A stretch of 62,434 bases of DNA, taken from NCBI GenBank assembly GCA_964412555.1, contig CAYPPG010000050.1, forward strand, positions 1 through 62,434. Direction: 5' to 3'. The position numbers and the translations under genes are program-made. The DNA comes from CAYPPG01 sp964412555 (GTDB lineage Bacteria > Hinthialibacterota > Hinthialibacteria > Hinthialibacterales > Hinthialibacteraceae). The notes below the pieces were generated by a model that worked only from the letters and a program-made list of their open reading frames with translations, had not been told where the DNA came from and searched no databases. Shown here in pieces: positions 40,194 to 49,510 of the stretch (its first letter is position 1; each line of letters begins with the position of its first letter).

Positions 40194-41234
40194 ATGGCAG
40201 AACGATGTTTTCACCCAAGTATTGAAGGCGCCCAACATGGTCCGAAAGGATTGGAAGGATTCTTGGATTTTGCTAAACAATCCGGCGCCGAAGGCGCTCA
40301 ACCTTCCAACTTCATGATCGAAGACGGCAAAGGCGGTTTTAAAAGCGCACAAGAAATCAAGAATGCGTTCGAATCCCGTGGCCTGAAAATGGATGGATTT
40401 TCTTCTCATTGCCCATTTTGGGTTCATACAACCGCATGGACTGGAAGTCCAACCGTCCGCCCATTCCTTCCCGGTGACATTGCCCAAAAATCCCCCCAAG
40501 AAATCGAACAATGGGCGGAAGATTACATCTTGCGATTCATGGATTTAATGGCTGAACTCGGCATTAAAATTTTACCCATGTTCTGGGGAACCGCACTAGG
40601 TTGGGAAGTCGCGACCGGATATCCATGGGGATTCTTTGCAGGACCAGGATATGACTTCATCAAAGAGGGCCAGGAACGATTCGTCAACAAAACGAAAAAG
40701 ATCCGAGAAAAAGCAAATTCTTTGGGATTATACATTGCCCACGAAATCCATCCGGGAACCGCAGCCATGAACGCAGACGAATTCAACATGCTCGTCGACA
40801 TTTGTGACGGCGACAAATGCCTAACCGTCAATGTCGATCCCTCCCACTGCTGGGAAGGGGAAGACTGGGAAACCCGTTTTCTCAAGGTCGCAGACCGTTG
40901 CTATGGATGCCATGTGAAAAACCATGTAATCCGTCCTGGATTACCCCTCCGTTCCTACTTCTCTGATTGGCAAAAGCGTGCCATGCAATTTACTGACATT
41001 CCGACAGGCAACATCAACATGATGCGGTTTACCGAGCTGATGATCCTGGTCGGCTATCCCCAACGCTACTGCCAGATCATGGGAACCCAAACCGCCCCGC
41101 TCGTCGTCGAAGCCGAAAGTGCCTATCGGGATCCGGATGCCACCAGCGCCAATGGAATCCAATACGTCCGCGACAACCTTTGCTTCCCCATCGCCACCGG
41201 CTCATTCGAAGATGGGATGGGCGCCGATAAATAA
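40194..41234 (+). CDS. Xylose isomerase-like TIM-barrel protein (sugar phosphate isomerase/epimerase)
   Basis: 346 residues with a strong AGGAG before ATG. The sequence fits the AP-endonuclease-2/xylose isomerase-like barrel: GLKMDGFSSHCPFW, metal-ligand strand YIAHEIHPGTA, LTVNVDPSHCWEGED and YGCHVKNH, all on the expected strand ends with Glu, Asp and His ligands. The exact sugar substrate is unknown; many relatives are IolE/IolI-like or sugar-phosphate epimerases. It is followed by a strong GC hairpin (41267-41287). No sugar catabolism genes flank it. Confidence 0.8.
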   Translation: MAERCFHPSIEGAQHGPKGLEGFLDFAKQSGAEGAQPSNFMIEDGKGGFKSAQEIKNAFESRGLKMDGFSSHCPFWVHTTAWTGSPTVRPFLPGDIAQKSPQEIEQWAEDYILRFMDLMAELGIKILPMFWGTALGWEVATGYPWGFFAGPGYDFIKEGQERFVNKTKKIREKANSLGLYIAHEIHPGTAAMNADEFNMLVDICDGDKCLTVNVDPSHCWEGEDWETRFLKVADRCYGCHVKNHVIRPGLPLRSYFSDWQKRAMQFTDIPTGNINMMRFTELMILVGYPQRYCQIMGTQTAPLVVEAESAYRDPDATSANGIQYVRDNLCFPIATGSFEDGMGADK

Positions 41235-41266
41235 TTAGAGAAGTATATCATTGAATATGTTGAAAA

Positions 41267-41287
41267 GGGGCACGGATACCGTGCCCC
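41267..41287 (+). terminator. Hairpin after the isomerase-like gene
   Basis: A 9-base perfect stem GGGGCACGG/CCGTGCCCC with a 3-base loop begins 33 bases after the stop codon and is followed by TCATTCTT, a poor T tract. It may be a terminator or an RNA 3' stabiliser; it sits just before the aminotransferase gene, separating the two units. Confidence 0.55.
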
Positions 41288-41305
41288 TCATTCTTGTGAC
41301 GAACC

Positions 41306-42472
41306 ATGAAAAATTCACCGATTAAAAAAGAACGTAAACGCCTCTCTACCCAACGCCGCTGCCCTAAGCCATGTTCGTTGGTTCCCTTTAAATCGGACCT
41401 CCCTCGCCGGAAAGCCATTCCTTCCTTTTGGAGTCATACTTCCCAAGAAACAATTTGTCTCCATCTGGGCGAAAATCCTTTCCCTCCAACAGAGCGAATT
41501 TTGAACGCAATTTCCGAAACCGCGAAGAATGCCAACCGTTATCCGGACACAAATGCCAATAGACTGCGTGAAGTGCTCGCTGAATATGCCGGTCACAGTG
41601 TAACTCCGGACAATATCATTGTCGGCAACGGCTCGGACGAGCTCATCGATCTAACCGTTCTTACTTTCATGACTGCAGGCAAACGGATTGCGACTTTCGA
41701 ACCGACTTTCTTCGTTTACTCTTTCGCCGCCAAGCGCCATGGTTTTCGAGTGTTGACTATACAGCGGAATCACGATTATTCACTTCCTGACCCAAATGAT
41801 CTATTTGAATCACAAGAAGAGGAATTGGAAAACATCTCCTTATCCTTCATCGCAAATCCGAACAATCCTACTGGAAATCTCTCCTCACGCGAAATAATTT
41901 TAGCTTATATTGAAAATATGCCCGGTATTGTGGTTGTTGATGAATGCTATTTTGAATTCTGCCAGGAAACAGTGGTCGATAAGATCAACGATTTCAGCAA
42001 CTTGATCGTTTTCCGCAGTTTATCCAAAAGTTTCGGCCTTTCCGGACTGCGCTTGGGATATGCCGTCGCAAGCAAGAATCTCATCGAAGCCATAAACCGC
42101 CATGCCCTCACCTTCCCCGTAAATGCTCTCGCTCAAGCTGCAGGAATCGCCGCTTTGCAAGACAAAGAAGTCTATTTCGAACGCATTGATGAGTTGAAGC
42201 AACAGCGCGAATACCTTCGTGAAGAAATCTCGAAACTCGGCTTCGACGTCGTCCCCTCCCATACCAATTTCATCCTAGCGATTTGGCAATGGGAACAAAA
42301 AGAGATGATACTCTCTCAAGAACTGGCAAATAGAGGAATTTTAGTCTCCGATCAAACGGGTGCTTTGGGAACCGGAAAACAGGCTATACGAATCGCGGTG
42401 GGAACGAAAAAAGAAAATAGCAGCGTTGTAAAAGCACTATCTGATTTATGCCAGCAAGGAGATAAATCATGA
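41306..42472 (+). CDS. Class I/II aminotransferase, HisC/CobD-like
   Basis: 388 residues. PLP fold type I enzyme of the histidinol-phosphate aminotransferase group: ETICLHLGENPFPP, NRYPDTNANRLREVLAEYAG, NIIVGNGSDELIDL, FIANPNNPTGN, VVVDECYFEF and the Schiff-base Lys in RSLSKSFGLSGLRLGYAV. Most likely converts histidinol phosphate and imidazole-acetol phosphate; threonine-phosphate decarboxylase (CobD) is the main alternative. The first 35 or so residues are a basic, Cys-containing extension not typical of HisC, so the true start may be later. No other his or cob genes are near. It overlaps the next gene by four bases. Confidence 0.82.
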   Translation: MKNSPIKKERKRLSTQRRCPKPCSLVPFKSDLPRRKAIPSFWSHTSQETICLHLGENPFPPTERILNAISETAKNANRYPDTNANRLREVLAEYAGHSVTPDNIIVGNGSDELIDLTVLTFMTAGKRIATFEPTFFVYSFAAKRHGFRVLTIQRNHDYSLPDPNDLFESQEEELENISLSFIANPNNPTGNLSSREIILAYIENMPGIVVVDECYFEFCQETVVDKINDFSNLIVFRSLSKSFGLSGLRLGYAVASKNLIEAINRHALTFPVNALAQAAGIAALQDKEVYFERIDELKQQREYLREEISKLGFDVVPSHTNFILAIWQWEQKEMILSQELANRGILVSDQTGALGTGKQAIRIAVGTKKENSSVVKALSDLCQQGDKS

Positions 42473-42819
42473 TCGTTAGATACACTCCCACAATATCATA
42501 TCAAGCATCCCATCAGCATCACCTCACCCCCGGGAAACAATACCTTGTGATAAGTATTGAAGCTGATTATTATCGCATTTTGAACGATGAGAATGAACCT
42601 TATTTTTATCCCCCTGAACAGTTTGAAATCATCGATTCTACCGAACCGGTTGATTGGATCACAGAATACGACGAGGAAAAAGAACGATATTCATCTCCAC
42701 CGGAACTTGCTACGCCGGGTTTTTTCGAAGATTATTTCGACGGGGATCCGGGAGTAATCGTAAAATTTGAGGATTGTCTCCAAAAAACTCTTATGAAATT
42801 CAACGGTATCAATTTATAG
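42469..42819 (+). CDS. Hypothetical protein translationally coupled to the aminotransferase
   Basis: 116 residues, start ATGA overlapping the aminotransferase stop, with AGGAG just upstream. Acidic, no signal or membrane segment. Motifs such as LTPGKQYLVISIEADYYRIL followed by EPYFYPPEQFEIID suggest a small beta-barrel (SH3-like) domain. I do not recognise a family. Coupling suggests expression with the aminotransferase, but the functional link is unknown. Confidence 0.75.
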   Translation: MIVRYTPTISYQASHQHHLTPGKQYLVISIEADYYRILNDENEPYFYPPEQFEIIDSTEPVDWITEYDEEKERYSSPPELATPGFFEDYFDGDPGVIVKFEDCLQKTLMKFNGINL

Positions 42820-42824
42820 AGTGG

Positions 42825-42909
42825 GTAGAGCAAGCGTCCTCGCTTGCAGTATAAAGCGTTCCAGCCTAGTTCATGCGTTGAAAGATGCGGGTAGGATGCC
42901 CGCGCTCCG
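42825..42909. repeat. Two palindromic repeat units between convergent genes
   Basis: Unit 1 (42825-42849) has a perfect GCAAGCG/CGCTTGC stem in GTAGAGCAAGCGTCCTCGCT. Unit 2 (42875-42909) has GCGGG/CCCGC around TAGGATG and is nearly identical to 49613-49648. Unit 1 resembles a copy inside the anti-sigma gene at 58110-58133. They lie between two convergent genes and may also act as a bidirectional terminator. Confidence 0.8.
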
Positions 42910-42916
42910 ACAAATT

Positions 42917-44566
42917 TTATTGTGATTCTACTGGGGATAAGGGTTGTATATTGGTCATTTTATATTTCACGGCCACGAGAATAATGAAAATTACCTCGGC
43001 GATCATATAGCCGAGAACATACATTCCACCACCACTTCCGAATCCATAACTATGCAAACCGGTTGCAAGTACGAAGTTCACCCCGTACCACGTCATCAAA
43101 ATCAACCAAAATCCGAGGATTGAACAAATGGCTGTTCCAAAATTATACAGCCAACCTGCGTAACGAGCGTGTAAAATGGCGATGTATCCGAGAAGGGCAA
43201 TCAACGCCCACGTTTCCTTGGGATCCCATCCCCAAAAACGCCCCCATGATTCAGCCGCCCACACCCCGCCAAGGACAGTACCGGCAAAGAGAAATACGAC
43301 GCCGGCCTGCAATACACGATACAGGAATAAGCTCATCTTCCCGAGCAAATCGCGGCGATGAGGTAGGTAGAAATATATTCCCAAATTGACATGCGCAAGT
43401 CCCATCGCCAGTGCAAATGCGCTGTAACTAAGAGTGATCGTCAAAACATGAATGATTAACCAATAATTGCTTCGTAAGACAGGAACGAGTGGTTCGATAT
43501 TCGGATCGAATGGTAAGAGATCGGCCAGAATCAACATGCCGACACCGAGTGCCGATGCCACGGTTGCAAACCAACGTTCCCGATAGACCAGTTCAAAAGC
43601 AAGCGCAAATGCAATAATCCCGCAGCCCACAAAAATGACAGATTCATACATGTTCGACACCGGCGGCCTGCCGGAAACCAGACTGCGAAGCAGCAAACCG
43701 TACACATTCAAACCGAAACCGACACAAAAGACACCCATCGCGCTCCAGTACAATGCACGTTTCGGAACCGCAAATGAGAATAGGAATAAAAGAAAAGCCA
43801 AAAGATAAAAAATCCACGACTTCAAAAACGGGCGAAAGTGATTGTAATGAATCTCGCGGTTCATTTCCTTCGGCGCAGGATACAGTTCCGAATTGAGTGC
43901 CGCCAATTGATTTTTCAACTGAAGTCCGGCCCGTTCAAAAGCGCTTTCATTGCCCTGGCGAACCGCCGTCAACAATTGACTGTAGACCGCGCGTATCGAA
44001 TCGACAGAATCCTGCGGATACCCAGTAATATTGGACACTAAAAACCAATCCGCTTCTTCATCGGAACCGGGAGGAGGCGGAACGATCTTCAATGCCTTCC
44101 CGTTCATAATATCCTGGAAAAGAGACAATTGATGAAAAATACTTCCGATTTCCGATTCCAGGCGGTTCCATTCCTTGCTTGGTTTGTTTCCGATGCGCTC
44201 GAACCATTGCTGCAACCGGCCATTGGATGCGAGTTCATTGTACGTGAAATATTTTCTGGAGGTATCGAATCCCAGTTCTTCTTTCACTGGCAAATAATCG
44301 ATCCGCACCATCCGTTCTTCGGTCCATTCAGGAAAAGCCATCATGGAAAACAACATGGCGACATGGTCGTTTTTCTCGAATCGCCATCGGCCAGTGATGG
44401 TTTTCATCGATTCCCCTGCATATGTGTCGAGGGGTTTCACACGGCCATTATTCAATACAGGAAGATTGCGGACATGTTCAAAGTTGAAATGATTTGGTGG
44501 CTCGACCGCTTGAAGAGAAAAAACATTTGCAACAATAAAAGAAAAAAGAAGCCAGATTCGTTTCAA
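42917..44566 (-). CDS. ccsA: Cytochrome c biogenesis protein CcsA (System II) with exported N-terminal extension
   Basis: 549 residues. With ResB it forms the System II haem exporter and ligase that attaches haem to exported cytochromes c. The C-terminal half has about eight membrane helices and the WWD haem-handling motif (WGRFWGWDPKETWALI), plus external His residues near NYWLIIHVLTI and YIAILHARYAG. The N-terminal 230 residues begin with a signal peptide (MKRIWLLFSFIVANVFSLQA) and form a soluble domain (PVLNNGRVKPLDTYAGES) seen in CcsA of several Gram-negative phyla. It overlaps the upstream resB by four bases. The presence of System II implies c-type cytochromes and respiration. Confidence 0.93.
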   Translation of the reverse strand: MKRIWLLFSFIVANVFSLQAVEPPNHFNFEHVRNLPVLNNGRVKPLDTYAGESMKTITGRWRFEKNDHVAMLFSMMAFPEWTEERMVRIDYLPVKEELGFDTSRKYFTYNELASNGRLQQWFERIGNKPSKEWNRLESEIGSIFHQLSLFQDIMNGKALKIVPPPPGSDEEADWFLVSNITGYPQDSVDSIRAVYSQLLTAVRQGNESAFERAGLQLKNQLAALNSELYPAPKEMNREIHYNHFRPFLKSWIFYLLAFLLFLFSFAVPKRALYWSAMGVFCVGFGLNVYGLLLRSLVSGRPPVSNMYESVIFVGCGIIAFALAFELVYRERWFATVASALGVGMLILADLLPFDPNIEPLVPVLRSNYWLIIHVLTITLSYSAFALAMGLAHVNLGIYFYLPHRRDLLGKMSLFLYRVLQAGVVFLFAGTVLGGVWAAESWGRFWGWDPKETWALIALLGYIAILHARYAGWLYNFGTAICSILGFWLILMTWYGVNFVLATGLHSYGFGSGGGMYVLGYMIAEVIFIILVAVKYKMTNIQPLSPVESQ

Positions 44567-46395
44567 GATACTACTCCTTCATGATCTGTAAATTGAGCGG
44601 GCCGTTTAATCGTGGAATAATTTTTCAACGTAAACATGACAATCATACCGAGCGTCAGCACGATCGAGCCGAAATATTTCACCCACAAACCGGGATCTCG
44701 TGCGACACTAAAGATGGAAATATCCGGGCGGCCGCCTGTACCTTTTTGATAGCTGGATTGATAGACCAGAAAATTGTTGTAATCCAATGGATTGTTCATA
44801 TAAATTTTTTGCTGCTCCTCGACCTGATTGTCGGGATCAAGCAATGTTACGTAGCTTTCAAAGCGCGCGGGACGATTTGTACCCGGATAGTTGGGTGCAT
44901 TAAAATCATTGAGAAGTAATGTAAAACCAAGAGGAAATTTTCTCTGTCCCAATTCCACGACACAGGTTTCGCCACCGACCGCTAATTGAGCCGGCATGTT
45001 GAAGCGGATATACTCATCAGCAGTTTTCCCATTGTATTCCACACGCACATGGGCCATCGGATCGCTGTGCATTCCTTCCATATTTTTTCCTGCATCGACA
45101 ATTTCTTGCGTAACTTTACCATTCGAATAAAAATCCAAAACCGTCAATTGAATGCTGTTCCAGGTCGTATCGAAACTATCGCCTACTTGCACTTCACCGG
45201 TTTCAAACTTCCCTGCCACATTGGATGCACGATAAAAAAGTTCTTGATCCGCCGCTAAGAAAATAGTGACCAAATTCGACGTTTCTGTATCATCCTCTAT
45301 CGGATAGTTGAATTGCCCCGTCAATCCACTGTAGGATTGTTCGTTTCCATGAGAAGAACCGAGAGTTGGAAAAAGGGAAAAAGCGAGATGGCTCTCCTCA
45401 CCCTCCGGGCCATGAATTTCGAATCGAACAGCGGGATTCAACTTCCCACTTTCATTATTCACCAATTTACCCTCCCGCACGGCAGCACGGGGGACAAATT
45501 CGTCGAATTCTACAATGTACTGAGCACCTTGATACTCCATTGTAACGGGCGTGACCATCAATTCTTTCAAGGGAATGGTTTTCACCGGGTTTTTGCCAGG
45601 ATCGAGAAGAACAACCTCTCCTTTCGGTTCATCCGGTGCTTCTACCGGTTGTGGTGGATTCAGTTTCTGCAGTAACTCTTCTTGAGAACCTACCCGTTCA
45701 AAAACGATTTTCGCCATCCCCAGATCGAGCGTATCACGGCCGGGATGATCCAGCATTAACCATTGCGGCTGCAAACCGGAGGATTGACCCCCTTGAGAAA
45801 AAGCAATACGAATTGCAGGATGGCCGGGCTGCCCATCGTTGGTCACTCGATCGATTGTTCGAGGATTAAAAAAGTACTGATCCACATAACAGGCTAGACC
45901 GGTATCACTGACCGGATAGCGAATCTCTTTTCCTGCAGGAACCCCCTCATCGAGAAACCAAGGATCAAATTCTTCATGGACATCCAAACGTGGAATCGAA
46001 ACAGACAAAACGGCGTCATTCAAGCGGATGAAGCTGGCGCTTTCCCCTTCCTGCAAAGCCAATGTTCCTTCGATACCGAATTTCCGGGTCATAAGAGAAC
46101 CGATCAATATAATGATGATACCAGTATGGGTTAAAACAAAACCGGTGTGACGCTTTTTCCAAGGAAGGCGTTTCAACGCAGAGCAAGTCACGTTGATCCC
46201 CAGCATCAGAAGAAACAAATCGAACCATAATGTTTTGTATACGAGTTGTTGCACTTCTTCCGTGCTTGTGCTAGATTCATAAAAAGTTGCCCAGCTCAAC
46301 ATCGCGCCGAAAATGACGAGCAAGATCACGGCAAGCTTGAGTGAAGCGAAAAAATCAAAGATTGATACAAAGATAGATTTCTGACTATGATTCAT
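44563..46395 (-). CDS. resB: Cytochrome c biogenesis protein ResB/CcsB
   Basis: 610 residues, typical ResB plan: cytoplasmic start, membrane helices at about 17-36 (LAVILLVIFGAMLSWATFYE), 55-70 and 85-103 (TGFVLTHTGIIIILIGSLM), a large periplasmic beta-rich domain (about 110-560) and a last helix VKYFGSIVLTLGMIVMFTLK. It holds reduced apocytochrome/haem together with CcsA. The gene ends in the overlapping ATGA of ccsA, so the pair is translationally coupled. Confidence 0.9.
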   Translation of the reverse strand: MNHSQKSIFVSIFDFFASLKLAVILLVIFGAMLSWATFYESSTSTEEVQQLVYKTLWFDLFLLMLGINVTCSALKRLPWKKRHTGFVLTHTGIIIILIGSLMTRKFGIEGTLALQEGESASFIRLNDAVLSVSIPRLDVHEEFDPWFLDEGVPAGKEIRYPVSDTGLACYVDQYFFNPRTIDRVTNDGQPGHPAIRIAFSQGGQSSGLQPQWLMLDHPGRDTLDLGMAKIVFERVGSQEELLQKLNPPQPVEAPDEPKGEVVLLDPGKNPVKTIPLKELMVTPVTMEYQGAQYIVEFDEFVPRAAVREGKLVNNESGKLNPAVRFEIHGPEGEESHLAFSLFPTLGSSHGNEQSYSGLTGQFNYPIEDDTETSNLVTIFLAADQELFYRASNVAGKFETGEVQVGDSFDTTWNSIQLTVLDFYSNGKVTQEIVDAGKNMEGMHSDPMAHVRVEYNGKTADEYIRFNMPAQLAVGGETCVVELGQRKFPLGFTLLLNDFNAPNYPGTNRPARFESYVTLLDPDNQVEEQQKIYMNNPLDYNNFLVYQSSYQKGTGGRPDISIFSVARDPGLWVKYFGSIVLTLGMIVMFTLKNYSTIKRPAQFTDHEGVVS

Positions 46396-46517
46396 GTTCT
46401 ATTCGTTCTGTGATTGAAAGTATTGAGATGACTCCGCGAGAAATCTTTCTAAGTATAGCGGTTCATTGCATGTGTGGTAAGCTGACACTCATTATCGAGT
46501 AAGGAAGGGAACACGAA

Positions 46518-47636
46518 GTGCCTTCGATTTGGTCATATTCCGACTTTGCCAACCGTGGCTTCGGATTGTTCAAACGAAAACTATTCGAAGCGTTGCGCCA
46601 AGAAGGATGGATCACCCATTTGGCGGAAGCCACTTTGACCGATCCGGAGTCGAAACCGATGTTGCGCGATCATCTCTTCCGGCATCCAACGGATTGGATT
46701 CTATTGATCAATCAATCGGCAGGTCAATTGTACGATTATTTGGAAATTCCAACTCCGAATCGGCCCTTGCCGCAAAAAAAAATCGTCTGGTATTTGGACG
46801 ATCCGCAATTTTTTGTCACCCATCCTTTCGAGAAAGAGGAATATCTTTTTTTGTTTGATGAAACGTATGTCGATTTTCTGTCCCAGCGCCATTCCGGCTT
46901 CTGCGGCTTCTTACCGCTGGCGGCGGACATGAACCAGGCGGGGCAATTCAATCCGCAGTTTACATGTGAGGTTTCTTTTGTAGGAGGAGTGATCGATCAG
47001 TCGGAACGGCGGATACAATTGAGCGAAGAAATGCAAGAATATGTCGACCGACTAATCAAACATAAGTTAAATAACCGCGAAAAATCGTTCCATGAACTCG
47101 CTTTGGAGTTCCCGATATCCCCAGGTAAACAAATATCCATCACCCCGCAAGTCGCTCATTATCTTTATTGGGAAACAAACAACCGCTACCGGATTCAAGT
47201 CCTCGAATCGCTGCAAGAGTTCGATCTGCACATCTACGGCAACGAAGATTGGGAAATATTGCTGCAAAACTCTCCTTTGCGAGCAAAATTCAAAGGCCGA
47301 GCCGATCCGATGAATGAACTTCCCGATATATTCGCTTCTTCCGCCATCAATATAAACATCCACAGCGTTCAATGCCGAGGTAGTTTGAACCAACGGGATT
47401 TTAATGCCCCGATTGCCGGTGGATTCTTGCTATCCGATTGGGTTCCGGCGGCGGGTAAATATTTCGATCCTGGGAAAGAAGCGATTTATTGGAGCGATAC
47501 AAATGATTTATACGCGAAAATCAACTATTATTTGATGCATCCGGAAGAGAGAATGGAAGCCGTTGAACAGGCACGGCGGCGGGTGATGAAGGAGCATACT
47601 TATCAGGATAGGGTTAAACAACTGATTCGGCTATGA
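46518..47636 (+). CDS. CgeB-like glycosyltransferase
   Basis: 372 residues starting at GTG 46518 after AAGGAAGGGA. It resembles CgeB/spore-maturation-type family 1 glycosyltransferases with a GT-B fold: N-terminal VWYLDDPQFF after KK, FLPLAADMN at the interdomain linker, VSFVGGVIDQSERRI, LHIYGNEDW, and the donor-site region DIFASSAININIHSVQCRGS with FNAPIAGGFLLSDWVP. It ends with a typical C-terminal helix including EEHTY-like KEHTYQDRV. It probably adds sugars to a surface glycan or protein. Convergent with the DtxR-type regulator gene. Confidence 0.82.
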   Translation: MPSIWSYSDFANRGFGLFKRKLFEALRQEGWITHLAEATLTDPESKPMLRDHLFRHPTDWILLINQSAGQLYDYLEIPTPNRPLPQKKIVWYLDDPQFFVTHPFEKEEYLFLFDETYVDFLSQRHSGFCGFLPLAADMNQAGQFNPQFTCEVSFVGGVIDQSERRIQLSEEMQEYVDRLIKHKLNNREKSFHELALEFPISPGKQISITPQVAHYLYWETNNRYRIQVLESLQEFDLHIYGNEDWEILLQNSPLRAKFKGRADPMNELPDIFASSAININIHSVQCRGSLNQRDFNAPIAGGFLLSDWVPAAGKYFDPGKEAIYWSDTNDLYAKINYYLMHPEERMEAVEQARRRVMKEHTYQDRVKQLIRL

Positions 47637-47710
47637 GTTCATTTATATTTTTTAAATTTGCATCTGAATCGGGATTGGCCAGGATTGTTGGATTTCCAGG
47701 ATGAAAGACA

Positions 47711-47745
47711 TGATAGTATTTTATGTCGATTCGATAATACTATCA
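47711..47745. terminator. AT-rich inverted repeat between convergent genes
   Basis: TGATAGTATT (47711-47720) pairs perfectly with AATACTATCA (47736-47745). Its place between the convergent glycosyltransferase and DtxR-type genes suggests a bidirectional terminator; the stem is AT-rich and weak. Confidence 0.4.
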
Positions 47746-47845
47746 TTGGCTGCTCATCACTCGTCATTTTTAACCTGCTTATCAATAGGAACATCCTGTT
47801 CATCCCCCCATCCTGGCGATTCTGATTCAGACATAATTCTTGATC

Positions 47846-48379
47846 TCAAGTCGCTTCACTAGGCTCATCAACAAAAGGACACTCCTGCTCCCCTTTGCAC
47901 AATCCGCATTCATCTTTCAGCGAACAACTCTTGCGGTACTCGCGCATATGGGAGAGCAGTTCTTGTAACGCATCCTCACGATCCAGAAAGAAACGAACGT
48001 AACAAAGCAGTTTCTGGCTGGTTTCCGGACTCAACAAGTGCTCGATGTTGCAGGCATCCACAAGCGCTGTTTCTTCATTCACTTTGAGGATTTCACGGAA
48101 AAAGGTTTCTAACAGAAGATGATTCCCGTAAATCTGGCGCGCCAGACTCTCCCCCTTGTCTGTCAATTGAAAAAAGTGATTCTTATCCTCCGTTAAATAT
48201 CCTTTATCGCGCAATGAAGCCAAAGCGACAGATACGCTGCTACGGGAAATCCCCAGACGAGTCGCGATATCCGTGACCCGGGCATAGCCCGAATCCTTGA
48301 GCTGATCGCGCACTGCCATGAGATAGTGCCCCATACTGTGAGTCACTTCGGGAGGAGAAAGAAATCCGGGAATACCCAT
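47846..48379 (-). CDS. DtxR/MntR-type metal-dependent transcriptional regulator
   Basis: 177 residues from ATG 48379, which has GAAGGAGGGC just upstream (the open frame's first GTG lies five codons earlier). N-terminal winged helix: YLMAVRDQL, ARVTDIATRLGISRSSVSVALASLRDKGYL. The dimerisation domain has the family metal ligands region GNHLLLETFFREILKVNEETALVDACNIEHLLSPE (note Cys and Glu-His). The C-terminal tail CSLKDECGLCKGEQECPF with five Cys is unusual and could bind zinc or an Fe-S cluster. It begins 30 bases after the PFOR-like gene and probably shares its transcript. Targets unknown. Confidence 0.85.
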   Translation of the reverse strand: MGIPGFLSPPEVTHSMGHYLMAVRDQLKDSGYARVTDIATRLGISRSSVSVALASLRDKGYLTEDKNHFFQLTDKGESLARQIYGNHLLLETFFREILKVNEETALVDACNIEHLLSPETSQKLLCYVRFFLDREDALQELLSHMREYRKSCSLKDECGLCKGEQECPFVDEPSEAT

Positions 48380-48409
48380 GTTGCCCTCCTTCACTGAATC
48401 TGATTGAGA

Positions 48410-49489
48410 TTAAATTTTATGGATTTGAGTAACCAAGCCCGGATTTTCAATAGAATCATCCATGATTTTCATTATATCATCAACCTGTTGCTGCGACAGT
48501 ATCCCGGAAGGAGGCGGAACCACGAAAGGCATCATCTTGTCCGCCAAATCCGACCGATTCAAATGGCTCATTTCCGCAAAAAAAGTAGGGGTAACAATAC
48601 CTGGAGATGGAAGTGGTTCCACCATTGCAATTCGTTCCTTATCCGCGAGAAGGGGGTGCATTCCTCTCTGCACACTGGGCCGAAAACAGTAGGGACGCAA
48701 AAATGTACAATCCTTTATTTCGACGCCGTCCGAGGGGGGAAGAATCGATACGATCGCCCGATTACCCTCTTTGCAATGTGTTTTAAAAGGCAAACCTTCT
48801 TCAGGTATTGCATAATTCAATTTATCATATTCTTCACGAATATTTTCAACCACTTTATCAAACATAGCCCTCAAAGTTTGTTTGATATTCTTTTCTTGTG
48901 CCGCCTTGAAAGCGGATGCAAGATCATCAAACTTATCCCGGCCAACCCTTGAGGTTTGCAAACCGGCAAGAGTATGGCCTAGATTGATATTCTCTTTAGG
49001 TTGAAACGACCCGGGATAGGAGGGAGTGGTTGTCGATTGCAGGATCATGACCGGAATCTTGATTTTGTGAAGTTCAAAAAGGGAATACGCTAAAACGAGA
49101 TGATCATAAATTTCTTGTGTTGTGTGCGTAAAAAATACCAACCACCCAATTTCCCCAAGCTGCATATAGGACCAATTTTGATCCCACTCTTCAGGTGTTT
49201 CTTCCCGCACGGCCAGTACGATCACCGGCAACATTCGTTGAGCGATATCGAAGAGCTGGTCATACCCCTGGATCAATTCGTGAGCACCGCAAAACAAAAG
49301 CGTATGTTTGTTGTCATCCGCTTTATCCGCTACGAATTTCAATCCCCCGGTGGTACTATCCGTATGTTTGAATTGCGTCAATCCCCCCGATCCAACCGCC
49401 ATGTCGAAGTAAAGTTTCTTCATAGCCGGAGTGAAAAGAATCCGTTCCAGGTTGGCTTGTCTGGTTATCGCTTTTAAGACGTTTTCCAT
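48410..49489 (-). CDS. Stand-alone PFOR domain-I-like protein
   Basis: 359 residues, ATG after AAGGAG. The first half resembles domain I of pyruvate:ferredoxin oxidoreductase and related 2-oxoacid oxidoreductase alpha subunits: LLFCGAHELIQGYDQLFDIA, MLPVIVLAVRE, then NWSYMQLGEIGWLVFFTHTT and QEIYDHLVLAYSLFE, aligning to the family's SQG..L, HSDVM..RDTGW and VQEA.D..L segments. The YPITP motif that starts the catalytic domain is absent, and no gamma, beta or ferredoxin subunit is adjacent. The second half is helical and ends with VVPPPSGILSQQQVDDI. It may be a degenerate, non-catalytic derivative. Assignment is by eye. It is cotranscribed with the DtxR-type gene. Confidence 0.5.
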   Translation of the reverse strand: MENVLKAITRQANLERILFTPAMKKLYFDMAVGSGGLTQFKHTDSTTGGLKFVADKADDNKHTLLFCGAHELIQGYDQLFDIAQRMLPVIVLAVREETPEEWDQNWSYMQLGEIGWLVFFTHTTQEIYDHLVLAYSLFELHKIKIPVMILQSTTTPSYPGSFQPKENINLGHTLAGLQTSRVGRDKFDDLASAFKAAQEKNIKQTLRAMFDKVVENIREEYDKLNYAIPEEGLPFKTHCKEGNRAIVSILPPSDGVEIKDCTFLRPYCFRPSVQRGMHPLLADKERIAMVEPLPSPGIVTPTFFAEMSHLNRSDLADKMMPFVVPPPSGILSQQQVDDIMKIMDDSIENPGLVTQIHKI

Positions 49490-49510
49490 TTATGATCTCC
49501 TTATGTATCA

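Noticed and set aside
47757..47834. 25-codon minus-strand frame after the DtxR-type gene
   Set aside because: Open frame starts MSESESPGWGDEQD but is too short, with weak initiation signals and no recognised family.
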